64,000 bases of DNA from Panopea generosa (Eukaryota; Mollusca; Bivalvia; Adapedonta; Hiatellidae), in contig CM055899.1 in assembly GCA_029582155.1 (NCBI GenBank), positions 86,400,056 to 86,464,055 on the forward strand, given 5' to 3'. Shown here in pieces: positions 11,006 through 23,285 of the stretch. A model generated the notes under the pieces. The model did not search any database and was not told where the DNA came from. It was given only the letters and a program-made list of their open reading frames with translations. Positions within the stretch are counted from its first letter, which is position 1; each line of letters opens with the position of its first letter. Position numbers and translations under genes: made by a program.

Positions 11006-11415
11006 GTATTTGTATCCGAATTTTAGTAACATCCGAAAATGTATTTATAAACACAAATATTTTTTATTTAGCTCCTGAAAACGAAAACGTTGCCAAAAAT
11101 TATTTTTTTAACATAATTACAATTTAAAACACAATTTGTGAGGTTTAAACAAACCTTTAAGAGAAATTTTAACATTATATCAACTAGAAACGTAAACTTA
11201 TACGATTGCACGTTTTCGCATTGTCAAATTCTCGTGCACTTTATGGACGGAACATCGTGCGAATTGCTATAACGTAAAAATTGTCTTCTCGCTATTTCTC
11301 ACGAGAAAATAATAGGGTCGCGTGATCAAATATGGTTGACCTCAGAATAATTTTGCAATGTTTATTTTAAAATTTTCACTGAAGCCATCTATGACGGATA
11401 ATGTAATCATTTAAA
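11006..11415 (+). promoter_or_regulatory. USP32: USP32 5' region
   Basis: The 200 bp before the start codon are richer in CpG than their surroundings (cgtgcacttt, catcgtgcgaatt, gggtcgcgtgatc). This fits a TATA-less housekeeping promoter and 5' UTR. No start site can be named. Confidence 0.35.
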
Positions 11416-11473
11416 ATGGGAGGAAAGGATTCCAAGCTATCATATATCACTCATGAAGAATCTCTGAAACGAG
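11416..11473 (+). CDS. USP32: USP32 coding exon 1
   Basis: First coding exon of ubiquitin-specific protease 32: MGGKDSKLSYITHEESLKR plus one base, ending CGAG/GTAAGT. USP32 is a membrane-associated deubiquitinase of the endosome/Golgi system that combines N-terminal EF-hands with a C-terminal DUSP/UBL/USP region. The N-terminus resembles the vertebrate one, which also starts MG-K-S. Glycine at 2 with serine at 6 and lysine at 7 fits the N-myristoylation pattern (inference). Phase 1 out, matching exon 2, 8.8 kb away. The upstream 130 bp contain several CpGs and are likely 5' UTR/promoter. Confidence 0.9.
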
Positions 11474-13511
11474 GTAAGTGGCATTTTCATCGTACAGACC
11501 GAAAACTAATGAAATACTTGAACTGTCAAAAAATAAAAAATACCCCAGAAAATCAAAACAGGGTGGGCACACACTAAATAGAACACAGTTGTATGTAAGA
11601 TTGCTTCACGATATGCGATGGGTTTTCATTTTGTTATTTTTATTGAATGTTTTATGTTGATCGACAGTGTTTTGAGGTTGCTTACAAAATAATTTGTTGT
11701 CAATAATTTTTGGGAGTGTTATCTTCCTGAACAGTCATGAAAATAAATAGAAAAATAATCGTCTGAATCTCTTGTAAAAAAAGTGGCGTTTGTAGTTATG
11801 GTGGTTTATTGGCTGGCAGGCTTGTTTCAGGACCCATAGCTCCCTGGATCAAACCAATTTTATTATTTTTTTTAAATGGGATTATAATGCCTTACAGGGT
11901 TTGACACTCACGTCCGTCCGACCGACAAAGTCTAGTAAATACTTGGTCCGGTCGTGATCTACTGGAGTGTAGGTAGCCTGACTGGTCGTGTTAAATTAAA
12001 ATTAAAAAATCAGTCAAAAAAGCATCAAAACCTGAGCTGATAATGTTAATTATTGTTTATCATTGAATCAATTAAAATGCACCTGCCGACGAGCATTTAA
12101 TATCATTGATTATCGATAATTTGTAGCATTACAGCAAACACGAAAAACACATAACGTAGAATTACTAAGCGGCCGAAACTAACTCTAACCTGTTCTAATG
12201 ACGCAATATATTAAGTGGCGTAACTCTTCTGGGTACGATCGTCTTCAGTTATTTCCCTCCTATATTTTACAACATTAGAAGATCAATATATAATTAATTG
12301 CTATAAACGAAAAACAACACCATTCGACATGTGTCTATTCAATTTTGGCTTCACCTGGGGGGAAAATTGGGATGATAAAAACAACAAAAATACAAAAGGC
12401 AGAACTGGAACAAAGATAACTTATAAGAAAGCTCTGATTGTGACCAACTTTCAGTACTATGTCCGGAGTCATAGTTACGATATTGGTCTTGGCTAGTTGA
12501 TGTCTGGTCAGGTCTAGTAGTTTTACTGGGTAACTAGCCCAGTGGTCTAGTGGAAAAAAAAGTAAATGTCAAACCCTACCTTATTCTCATAGATTCATTT
12601 CTTCTCATTGATTTGTCCTATCGAAAATCTCATAGATTCCTTGCTCGCACGACTATTCGTTGCGTCCGGATATTGTACAAGTTGTTAACCAAATCTCGAT
12701 TCTCACGTAAAACCAAGAAAAATGTGAAAAAAAGGTTTAGGAAGAGAAATTTATAAAATATAGTGTTTGAGATAAAAAATTTAACCTAAAAAAAAAATAT
12801 ATATATTTCTGTCGTTTAATGTAAAAAATGTCCTTTTAAACACTCCCAAGTACAGAACCAACAAAAAAATGTCTGCGGTGCATTCTGGATGCTTGATTAT
12901 CTCCCTTGATTATACTATCCGTCGAAAAGTTAAGGAACACTGCATGCTGGTCATTCAATAAAGGCATGTGTATCTGTGTCTTAAGTCCTCTTGACGGTGG
13001 CCCTGTTAAGAGTAAAATAAAGTGCTTTTTTTTCAAAGTGTTTATATGGCCTTGAGATATTTTATACGATCTTACAAAGATCACCCAAACCATAATTCTT
13101 AATGTAATAAATTTTTCCATGTGTATCACTAATGTTTTATACTATGAAAACATTTGAAATTAATATGTTATTTTTTTTATAGTGGTCACGTTCAAAATGT
13201 GCTCAATATAATATTAAATAGCGAAACCATTTAATACACAGGGGAATATCCTAAATTATTGTGGAACAGTACAGTATCAGCCCTGAACTTCCCCATTATG
13301 GATATTTTATGTAACCAGTCAGCATGATTTTGACGGTGAAGGCTGGTTACATAACATAATATTTTGCAGGAATATCAGTTTTGTTTGTTATTTTTCATTG
13401 TTTGTATGCGTAACACTTAGATTTTTTAATTTAAATTTGAAATCTGGTTTCAGAAATATGTGTGAATCTCACATCTTAGTGGCACAAATCAATGGAACAA
13501 TAGCATAGTTT
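11474..13511. other. USP32: USP32 intron 1, first 2 kb
   Basis: AT-rich. No exon, transposon end or array recognised. A short ORF at 12550-12756 is basic and low-complexity and I do not regard it as a gene. Confidence 0.4.
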
Positions 13512-13846
13512 CACTAAATAGCGAAAAGGACAGAAAAAGAGATTTCTTTACGAAAAGGAGCAATTAAATCAACATTTCTTTATTATATTACATATATTTT
13601 TTATATTATTGAAATAAGATGTACATGCATATTTTCAGATAATACATGTATGTTCTTTTTAAAATATTGTAATAAAAACATTGAAATAAAGAAACATTGA
13701 TTTAATCGCTCCTTTTCTTTAATAAAAAATGTCCTTTATATATATATATGCAATATCATAAACAAATGTTGATTTAATCGCTCCTTTTTGTAAAGAAATT
13801 TCCTTTTCTGTTCTTTTCATAAAAATGCTATTTAGGCTATTTAGTG
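13512..13846. mobile_element. Short inverted-repeat element (MITE-like), long TIRs
   Basis: Left arm CACTAAATAGCGAAAAGGAC continues through tttctttacgaaaaggagc and attaaatcaacattt to ~13580; the right arm is the complement, from aaatgttgatttaatcgctc (13766) to ggctatttagtg (13846), imperfect over ~65 bp. A second internal copy of the gatttaatcgctcctttt phrase lies at 13698. No coding content. Confidence 0.7.
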
Positions 13847-15373
13847 TAACAGGTCATACCCAATGCATGTAAATTTTCTTGAGATTTTGTTGCGGTAGTC
13901 ACAGTATGTAGATATGTACTTGCAGAATACGTAGCAGGTCCCTGTACTGGTGATTAACTACAAGTGATGTGCGCACTTACCTTAAGCCATAATAAATTAA
14001 TTGCTAGATTATCATCCCCGCCGGCCACCTAATTTTCATGCCACCTTGACCCTTTTCATTTTCATATTATTTTTTCTAAAAAAAACATAAAAAAATTTAA
14101 AATTAAAAATAAAATCATCCCGTCTTCACAGTTTTTAAGAAAAATTTGGATGATAATCTAGCAATGTATTTATAATGGCCTTACTTAGTAGCAGCTCTGG
14201 AGGCTAGTCTTAAAGGCCTCAACTGTCTGAGCACTGGTAGTGCTCTCTTCTAGTAGTTCTCAAAAAGAAGGAGCTCTTAAATTGTTCAGTATTAGCAGTA
14301 CATTTTAGCATTTGTAATTGTTTCAAAATTAGTTAACATCTGTTGTGAAAAATGTTTTTCAACATAAGCAAATCACACTCTAAATCTTACTGGGTAGATC
14401 CAGTATGCAGGTAAAGTGTTTATAGTCTTGGCAGAGATCAAACCCACCAAACACTGATCCTAGCAGATGCTCTACTACCACTGTACCACGCTCTTCACAA
14501 ACATCTTTAAGTTAAGCTATTTCAGGACTAGGTGGAGCTTTTGCTTTCACTGATTTGTCACCATCCTACAGGTTAATGTTATGCATTAAATATCTTTTAC
14601 TGGCTAATATCTAATCAACTGTTTGTTCTGGATAGATATATTATAGTTATTATAATGAAACATTTTTACCAAGCTTTACGCACTTATTCCAGTCTGTTCC
14701 TAAAACTTTTCAGGACTATAGTCTTTTGGACAAGGGACATACCAAAATTACATGGTCCAAATTCAATTCTTATAGTTGGTAAATAACAGAAGACCTAAAA
14801 CTTATGTTAGGTTTCATTCTCTAAATTTAATCATTTAATCATAATTTCATTCAGTTTCAGCAAAGAAACTACATAAATTTCTCTCAATATCATGCTGAGA
14901 TTTTACAATTTCGATATAAAGTCATACAAATAGTCAGATTATATGTTTGGTAAACTTTTGTAGTCTGGTTAAAAATGCCATAGACTGGGGTATCAGGCTG
15001 TTTGTTTTATTCACAGACTGGGCTTGACCCCATGACCTCAGCAGTGAAATCATAGTGGTCACTAGACAAATGCACCCTAGAGAATGATAAAATTATACAT
15101 AGCAATATTGACATATCCGTAGCGATATATTGCAATACGCCTTATAGCAATACAGTATATTGTATCGGCTGAACTACTTTTTAATACTGCAATACAGCAA
15201 TAACAAACAAACATGCATTTTCCGACACCAAAGTATGCCTGCTCAGTACTGTGTTTGCTTTAACATGCAATCAGTGCTGTACTAGAGCTAGTGGAGGGTA
15301 TTATTTGCTAAAAATCATAAATCCTGAAAACTGAGTTTTTGTTATAAATATGATGTGTTAAGAGGTGATACAG

Positions 15374-15375
<2 letters not shown>
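13847..15375. other. USP32: USP32 intron 1, no clear feature
   Basis: A degraded tRNA-like piece on the minus strand near 14420-14500 (gagatcaaacccaccaaaca ... ctctactacca) is the only thing noted. Confidence 0.35.

Positions 15376-15431
<56 letters not shown>
15376..15431. repeat. (AT)n microsatellite
   Basis: About 27 uninterrupted AT units, ending exactly at the TA that flanks the next element. Confidence 0.95.
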
Positions 15432-15434
<3 letters not shown>

Positions 15435-15600
15435 TCAGACCTGTGTAAGTGGTCACCTCTATTAAGCAGCCACTTGTCTTAAGCAGCCACATTTTCTAAT
15501 TCCTATTTCAGAACAAATTTAACTGTATTAAGCAACAACCAGTCTTAAAAGGCCACGTTTGTTCTTTCCCATGACTGACTGTTTAAGACAGGTTTGACTG
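15432..15600. mobile_element. MITE family A copy 1, TA target site
   Basis: TIRs CAGTCAGACCTGTGTAAG and, on the other side, ttaagacaggtttgactg; TA on both flanks (15430-15431, 15601-15602). Body contains tattaagcagccacttgtct and aagcaacaacc. Related copies at 31276, 36878, 38834, 54074 and 61601. TIR and TA duplication fit a Tc1/mariner-type non-autonomous element. Confidence 0.8.
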
Positions 15601-15602
15601 TA

Positions 15603-16388
15603 GTTTACTCATGAATTTCATCATATTTTCAATAATATTCAGCATTGTATCAACATCGGGATACCTGTATCTTGATACATATCATTTCATCATTGGCAGT
15701 ATACAGTCCCATTCATTGAATATTGCAGATTGAAAGTAGGAACATATTCATGGAATTGTTTGATTGATGAAAAATTATTATCTTAATTAAGGCCAAAATT
15801 AAAATATTTTTTGTATGCTCTCTCCTTCACACAAAAAACTGCCTATTAAAAAAATTGGAAACAGTAATTTTTTATACCTGCAAGCAAATAAAATTTTATG
15901 ATATTTTACGATATTTTCTTCTATATTTAAAATATTTTACCTACCATCCTGTAACCTAGTTCTGAAAAATAGAATCTGGAGAGAGCAAACAACTATTATT
16001 TTAATGTTTGCCTGCATTATTGAATGAGAATTAAATATGAGTAGTGAAGTCAGCTGCCAAGAGAAAAAATGTAAATAATGAATGACTGTGTGTGACTTGT
16101 GTCACAAATGTATGCCATTGTAACTGTGTCAAAACATCTGCAAATAGGCATAACAGTGGTATAGTGTTTGTAAATCATAAGTGCGTGTGCACTCATATAT
16201 ACTTTATTGTTTTACAAGAAAGGTTGTTAATTACTTCTCATAAATAATGATGCCTCGCAATACTCAGTCTTTGGAGTATGTTAAGGATTGGCATGCTCCA
16301 CAAAACCACAGTGGTACCGGTAGTTGCTTTGTTAAAAGTAATATGCATGAAAAGCGTTGGGTGTGAGGATCAATCAGTTATTGTCTTA
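15603..16388. other. USP32: USP32 intron 1, no clear feature
   Basis: AT-rich; nothing recognised. Confidence 0.35.
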
Positions 16389-17570
16389 ATAATAATAATA
16401 ATAATAATAAAGTCTTTATTTAAAGAGAAAACACAGTTGGAACAATCTCCAATCTTCCCTGTGGTCCTCTATTATATACATGGTAACAAAGTAATAACAA
16501 AATATATACAACAAAGTTAAACAGCAGAATCAATTCAATTTGGAACTTATTAACAAAGTGAATTATTTTTGTTAACATATTAAATTTGTAATGTATATTT
16601 CAATTGCAATGAATATTCATTGTTTATTTAACTAATTCAATAATATATTTCAAGGAAGGAAATAATAGTATTATAATGTAAAGTTTACACTTGAAAATGA
16701 TGAGTTCACTACAAAATATATTTAGACAGTCAATGATACATTCAATGATTATAAGAATAAACTGACTGCAATAAGGATACAAGTTTAATGTTTTGTAACA
16801 CAATGAAAATTTATCTTTGTTGTGACAGGGGACTTTTATATTTAAATGTTATATAATATCTCTTAAATTCTTGAACTGATGAAGCATTTTTAACATGGTT
16901 TGGAAGGGAATTCCAGATTTTGGATCCAGAATATATAAGAGTTTTACGATATGTTTCTAACTTTGGTTTTGGTACATATAGAGAATTATTTGACTGTGAG
17001 CATAGATTTTTAGAATGTATATTTGGTGTTGGGGTAAAATTATTTTGCAAATACTCTGGGGCCAAGTTATTGATGATCTTGAACATTAAAATAGCCTTTT
17101 TATATTCTACTCTTTCATGGAATTTCATCCATTTTAGATCATTAAATAATGTTTCAGATGGTGTATCAATGTCTTTATCAAGGATAAGTCTTGCAGCACG
17201 TTTTTGAAATTTTAATACGTTGTCAGATAGGTCAGAGTTGCAATTTCCCCATATTGTACAGCAATAATCTAGATGAGGAAGTATGTAAGAATTGTAAAAT
17301 AATTTCCTAATAGGTATTGATAAATTGTATTTTATTCAGCCAAGTAAGTATAATAAGGAATTGCATTTTTTTAGAGTGTTTTCAACTTGTTGAGTCCATG
17401 TTAGTGTGTTGCCAATTGTTACTCCCAGAAGTTTTTCACTACTTGTAAATTCAATAGCCTCATCTCCTATTTTTAAGTGCTGAGCTGATCTGAATAGTGG
17501 TTGCTTTGGATGAAAATGCTGAGAAATTTGGGCATATTACTAATATGTTGCTGTATCTATAAGAATATCT
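16389..17570 (-). pseudogene. LINE 3' fragment, reverse transcriptase C-terminus
   Basis: On the minus strand the frame ending at 16811 reads MKFHERVEYKKAILMFKIIN, NLAPEYLQNNF and later YSGSKIWNSLPNHVKNASSV, the C-terminal end of a CR1/L2-like ORF2 (LxPxYL ... GxxxWNSLP). Upstream sequence to ~17570 continues the same ORF in broken form (LQNRAARLILDKDIDTPSE). The 3' UTR ends with aaataaagactttattatta, a (TTA)n tail at 16389-16410. The same tail occurs at 35815. Confidence 0.8.
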
Positions 17571-17769
17571 ATAAAATTATCACTTACACTTCAGTTATGT
17601 TGAACCTTTTTTGGTGATGTTGCTTGGCCTAATTGCACTTTGCAGTGCTCTAAGTGTATGAGATTTTGTAATTTTGGTACTCAATTTCAAATGTTCAAAA
17701 TACAATTGTTGAAAACATTTTAATGAAATGTTAAATATTTAAGATATTACTTACTGGGTAATGTAAAGA

Positions 17770-18091
17770 TTATCATTTAAGATATAATGTTTAGCATTTT
17801 ATTACATATAACTTAATGTTATGTTTAGCATTTTTGATATATAACTTAATGTAATGTTTAGCATTTTTGACATATAACTTAATGTAATGTTTAGCATTTT
17901 TGACATATAAATTCATGTAATGTTTAACATTGTAAAGATATAACTTAATGTAATTTTTAACATTATAAGATATAACTTAATGTTATGTTTAACGTTATAA
18001 AGATATAACTTAATGTTATGTTTAACATTATAAGATATAACTTAATGCTATGTTAAACATTCTAAAGATAATTCAATGTTATGTTTAACAT
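17770..18091. repeat. 32-33-bp tandem array, left part
   Basis: About ten copies of a unit containing tataacttaatgttatgttt and aacattataaga. It is interrupted by the mariner at 18094 and resumes at 19417. Confidence 0.85.
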
Positions 18092-18093
18092 TA

Positions 18094-19414
18094 CGAGGGG
18101 CATTTCAAAAGTAATGCAACTGATTATCGTGTGGCCTTGCATGGAATTTTCGTGAAAATTGTACCGCTGTAGCAAGACATCCATTCTCTACACATACATA
18201 CCAAGTTTACTGGTGTACACGCAGTATTATCGTTAATACTGTGATAAAAGCAACATATAATCATTGACACTATAGTAAAATGGTTGGCAAGAGAAGTGTA
18301 AAGGCAGCTGAAATTCGAGTTTCTGTAAAGACTCGATGCCAGCTTGGCGTATCAGCGAAGGAGATTTTTGACGAATTGTGTGTTGTTCGTGGACAGAATG
18401 AAGTGTCGTATGCTACCGTCACGAGGTGGATTAAGAAGTTTAAAAGCGGTTGTGACTCCATTAATGATGCACCAAAATCGGGACGTCCTTGTAGTGCTAC
18501 TTCTAACATTATGGTTAACAAAGTATGTTAAGTCTGACGCCAAACTAACTGTTCATCAGATAGCTCGTATAGTTGGTATTTCAGTCGCAAGCGTATTCCG
18601 CATTCTAAAACGTAATTTAAAAATAAGACGTATTACAGCTAGATGGATCCCTCATTTGTTGTCAGACAAGCAAAAGCTTGTCCGACTTGAAACTGCCAGA
18701 AAACTGCTTAAAATGTTTCCAAAATATGAATGAAAGCAGTTTTCTGACATTATTACTGGAGATGAGACATGGGTACACTTTTTCGAGCCTACCAGAAAAA
18801 TTAACAACAAAATATGGGCTACCAAAAACTGTCGCCGCCCCACAATTGCCAAAAGATTGATCAGTGTTAAGAAAGCAATGTTTGTTATTTTCTTTGATAT
18901 AAGTGGTCCTATTATGCAACTGGTTGTACCAAATAGAAAATCTGTGACTGGTATATTTTATAAAGAAAAAGTGTTGAAGAAACTTAAAAAACAATGTTTC
19001 AAACGTCACCCACACACTGGCTTAAAGCACCTATCCCTGTTGCATGACAACGCCCCTGCATATAAGTCTGCTATTGTGACATCGTTTTTGAACAAGGAAA
19101 GGGTTCGAGTTCTTCCACATGCACCATATTCCCCAGACCTAGCCCCATGTGACTATTTCTTGTTCCCTAAACTGAAAAAAAACATTTAGCTGGTAGACGG
19201 TATAGGTCCCAACAGGCCCTGGGGTCCGCTGTTTATCAGTGTATGCTGGGTATACCTGAAAATGACTATGAAGATGCCTTTAAGAACTGGATTAAACGTT
19301 TGAAACTTTGTGTACGTAACAAGGGGGATTACTTTGAGGGTATAAAACAATTTAATATCTATCAAACGCTCGCTTTATATTACCCCAGTTGCATTACTTT
19401 TGAAATGCCCCTCG
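18094..19414 (+). mobile_element. Mariner element, complete, 1321 bp
   Basis: 29-bp perfect TIRs beginning CGAGGGGCATTTCAAAAGTA, with TA on each flank (18092-18093, 19415-19416). Length, TIR and TA target fit mariner. Flanking array halves join at TA to give a normal repeat unit, so the insertion point is exact. The single gene inside is broken (see the transposase entry), so the copy cannot move itself. Confidence 0.95.
18280..19370 (+). pseudogene. Mariner transposase, DD34D, disabled by three lesions
   Basis: Starts MVGKRSVKAAEIRVSVKTRC, with helix-turn-helix regions up to ~18700 (RWIKKFKSGCDSI; ARIVGISVASVFRIL). Catalytic residues are visible: TGDETWVHFFEP (first Asp), LHDNAPAYKS (second Asp) and YSPDLAPCDYFLFP (third Asp), with 34 residues between the second and third, the mariner DD34D signature. 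Lesions: a frame change at ~18520, an in-frame TGA at 18731-18733 after FPKYE, and an extra A in the poly-A run at ~19180 that gives an early stop at 19189. Beyond it the original frame continues (HLAGRRYRS... NWIKRLKLCVRNKGDYFEG). About 345 residues originally, usual for the family. Confidence 0.93.
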
Positions 19415-19416
19415 TA

Positions 19417-19555
19417 TAAGATATAACTGAATGTTATGTCTAACATTATAAGATATAACTTAATGTTTAACATTATAAGATATAACTTAATGTTATGTTT
19501 AACATTATAAGATTTAACTTAATGTAATGTTTAACATTATAAGATATTATTTAAT
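19417..19555. repeat. 32-bp tandem array, right part
   Basis: Same unit as 17770-18091, about four more copies, some shortened. Confidence 0.85.
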
Positions 19556-19559
19556 ATCA

Positions 19560-20292
19560 ATGTTGAACATTTTTAATATTTATCAAGTTTATATAAGTGT
19601 TCGAAATGGAAAATGTATGACATGGACAACTTGGACAATGAATTTCGTCACCCCTGTAAGATATACTACTGGTATATGGCATTTAGTTTCATTGATAGAG
19701 AAAGATCTCAGAATGAATCTGAGGAGACTGACCCATCATCCTTCTGCAAATAACTGGCTAACTTTCACACATAAAGATTTTGGAAAAAACTGGGCTCAAA
19801 TAAAAAAACCTCAGTGGTGAGAGGTTTTCATTTAAATTGGGAAAACTTTTGTATTAAATATTTTTGTTCACCTTCATGAAAATGTGTACACTTGATTCTC
19901 TGGCCATTAAATTGAAGAATCAATGTCATACTCAATTCAGAATGTGGAATACTTTGTTAATTTTATCAAGTAATTATGGAAAGTTTCAATTTACAATTAT
20001 TGAAGCTTTCAATTGGCAATTTTTACCACTCAATTGGGAAAAAATTATACTATTTGCCATTGGGAATATGACCCAATAACGGCTATAAAAATAGATGGAA
20101 AAAAACACTGCCCCTGTACTTGGTGAATAGGGCTAGTTTATTTGAAAAACAATCCCATCACACTGATTCTGGGAAATTAAATGTGTCTGTACCATTACCA
20201 GTAAGGTAGATTATTTTATAGCTAGTGCGGTTGGTTTTTAAGTATAACTTTATATGCTTAAGGTTATTGTAACATTTTAATGTATTTTTCAG
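19560..20292. other. USP32: USP32 intron 1, last part
   Basis: AT-rich; nothing recognised apart from the pyrimidine-rich acceptor of exon 2. Confidence 0.4.
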
Positions 20293-20420
20293 TGAGTGAA
20301 GCAGAGTTGAAAAGATTGAAAGATGTATTCAAACGTGTGTCGACTATTAGCGGGTTTATGACAGAGAATGTGTTCATGCGTGAAGTTTTGTGGGATGGAG
20401 TGCCACCTAAAATTGCTCAG
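20293..20420 (+). CDS. USP32: USP32 coding exon 2
   Basis: A 128-nt exon after a TATTTTTCAG acceptor, ending GCTCAG/GTGAG. With the base from exon 1 it encodes VSEAELKRLKDVFKRVS, then a divergent stretch, then FMREVLWDGVPPKIAQ (residues 20-62). ELKRLKD-FKR and REVL-DGVPPK are USP32-specific landmarks in the first EF-hand-like region. Phase 1 in, phase 0 out. Confidence 0.94.
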
Positions 20421-21868
20421 GTGAGAATAAAGATATTGGAAGGTAGAATGCTGTACTAGAGTACCTTCATATAAGAAAATGTAAAATATAGAAACACTAT
20501 AGCTAAAATACTGTTATCATCACATAAACTAGCTATAGAAACAGGAAGACATCAAAAAATTGCAAGAGACCAAAGAAAATGTTTATGTTATGACTTAAAT
20601 GACAAGGTTTTCAAACTCCTGGATTCTCGATTAACAGTTTAATGTAGAAAATATTGTAGATAGTAATTCAAATTTGTATTGAGTTTATGCTTAAAATAAT
20701 TTTTGTATGATTAAATACCAAGATAACACTCTCACAAAATATCAATTTAATGAAACGATATTCATATACCACCTTATTTCAATGTATGTATTGATTTTAG
20801 TTTAGTTTATACTAATTCATTTTAGCTTGATTGCTAGGAAAACTCAGAGCTTATATGAACCGCTCTCAAGTCAGGGTAGAACCAGTACTGAGTGTTGTTT
20901 TATGAGAATAGGGTTTTTTCTAGAGCGGAATGAAAGGGTGCAGCGCCCTGCTCCTTTTAGACTCCGCCTTTCTGCCCTAAAAACGCTGCCCTTCTTTGTT
21001 TAAGTGCGCCCTGCTGCCCCAATTACACATATTAACAAATCAACTGTCAATCAAATACATGTGTTAAAACATTTGTCGATAGTTTACTGATATGATACGC
21101 TTAGCCCGAATACACAGGTATTCGCCAGTTCTTCTTTTGCTAAATAATGTAACACTCAGCTGATCAGATCCTTGTCGGGTGTCGATACAGCAAATGATGT
21201 CACACTCCAGTCACTTTTGAAGTTAGTTTAAGAGTCAAATATCATTCCATGTTTTTTTCAGATGCGCATATTGCGGAAACTAAATGAATTACTAATTTTT
21301 TTTCGCAAGTTGTTATAGATCTGTTACAGATCTATTTACTGAGAATTAGCATTGATGCTTAAATACTATATGACTTTGAAAGGCAAATTATAGAGGAATT
21401 CAGGGTCCAAGCTAGCGAAAATGTCGTCATATTCAACTTTTAGACTTCGCTCTGACAGTCTGATACTAGATATGTAGATTTGTCTTAATTTTCAGTATAC
21501 TAAAGGTCACACTGTATTGGCTTGCCAGTTTGATCCCTATCCCTATAAACAATCAACTAAAACATCAATTATCGGATTAATCGGCATCAAGCTGTGTTTT
21601 CCCTCCTGTCAAAATCAGCCGAGATTTGATCTAAAAAAAAAGGTGATGACGTGATTCGCGGGTATCCCTTAAAATTTATAAGGGAAATAACTCGCTTGGT
21701 TTCAGCAATAAAAATATTATCTCCCTTGCCAAAATGGTGGTTATTTCTACAATCTGATTATGTTTCTGCAGAGAATTCGCGATAGACCGCGATTTGTATA
21801 ATGACATCGTTAAGTTCCAGTAATTTTATGAATATATGTAGATTTACAATAATTGGAACTGCATGTGC
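20421..21868. other. USP32: USP32 intron 2, first part
   Basis: A cgccctgctcctttt / gcgccctgctgcccc motif repeats at 20940-21020. A CpG-containing patch with tgatgacgtgattcgcg lies at 21645-21800. No gene recognised. Confidence 0.35.
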
Positions 21869-21870
21869 CG

Positions 21871-22510
21871 TATATTCCCTTATAAACGCCCCCATTCTAA
21901 TAAACGCCCTCACCTATTTTTCTGGAAAATTAAAAAAATAAAACGTATATGGGAGTTGAGTGCGTATTCGCCCATCTTTCCCTGATCGATTATTTTGTTA
22001 CACAGACAACAATTAGCGCAGTATTAATTACCTTTGAACTCTTTAACCCATTTTTTATATCTTGAGTGATCACTTAACCACTTTTGGTTGAATAATTCCC
22101 CATATTTGCTGTTTAAAACTAGTAGAAATACCGTCTGCTGATTAAAACATTACAAAATGTCGGAAAATGCAGTTAGTCTGTGTACGCTGAAAGCTCATTG
22201 TTTCACGTTGATAAGAGCAAGCGTCCAAGTGATTTAAAATGAAGTGTACAGTGACCATAAATTCGGATATTCCAGTACGCAGCCTAGTAATTTCATACAG
22301 ATTTTCAGCTTTTTTTCATCCTATGTCGATTATTTCATTCACTCTCAAATAATTCTGAACCACTTTTTCAGGGATTTAAACCGGATTTAAGGTTTTATTC
22401 CAGGGCTTTATTGTATTTTTAACTGTTGTTAAATTTGTGTTTTTTATCTTTTATAAACGCCCCCACCTTGTAAAATGTAACGCCCCCGGGGGCGTTAATC
22501 AGGGTATATA
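21871..22510. mobile_element. 640-bp inverted-repeat element with 'acgccccc' ends
   Basis: Left end TATATTCCCTTATAAACGCC and right end, read in reverse, TATATACCCTGATTAACGCC, imperfect TIRs of ~23 bp. Additional tataaacgccc motifs lie just inside each end (21900, 22455). No ORF. The family is not named here. Confidence 0.6.
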
Positions 22511-23196
22511 TGATATGTAAGTTTTCTTCTGTGAAAAAGTGAACGTTGATATTAAAATCGAGTTAAAGGTAAAGAAAGTGTGGGTGGGGTACTATAGTAA
22601 TTTAATAAACTTATTGCTTACTGGTTTTGTATATTCAGCGAATAATTTTCTTTTGACAGTCATATCATGATTTAAATCAACATTAATTATGTGGGCTTTT
22701 TTAAATATTTGAAATAAAGTTGACTAGTTACAATTTTCTAGATATTTCAGGGCTATCAAAGATTACATTTATTTATCATATTGCAAAGTTCTCTTGGATG
22801 GATTGAATAGCTTTGGAGGCTTGACATTGTCATTATAGTATGTTATGACAGTTAGCAATCATTAAAAAAGAAAAGGGCAATGTTTAAGATAATGTTTTAA
22901 ACTAACTTCTGTGATAGTTATTCAATAAAGAACAAAGACTAAATACAACATAATAAGTTGGTCATACAAATAATGAAACATTCACTTTTCCCGAATTTCT
23001 CTCACTTCTACCTATCTTATTGAAACTGTAATACTTGTGATTTTACACATGCATTATGTAAAGGGGAGATAACCCTACATTTAAAAGACCATCAAAGAAA
23101 CATTTTGACAATGAATATGCCAATTGCATGCAAACTTTGCTCCCTGCCCCTTTTTCTTGCTCCCTGCCCCTTTTCCTGGTCTGGAAAAAACACTAT

Positions 23197-23285
23197 GAGA
23201 GGCATCATGTCGAGCTGGGGATCGAACCTCAACCTCTGGCATGAGCGGCCAACACTCTATTCATTACACTACCGCCATGTTGATT
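23197..23285 (-). mobile_element. tRNA-derived SINE head, family S5
   Basis: On the minus strand, ggcggtagtgtaatgaatag (A box) and gaggttcgatccccagc (B box) at tRNA spacing. Similar to the plus-strand piece at 32633. Confidence 0.6.

Noticed and set aside
16920-17207. 95-residue plus-strand ORF
   Set aside because: Shadow of the LINE C-terminus encoded on the minus strand.
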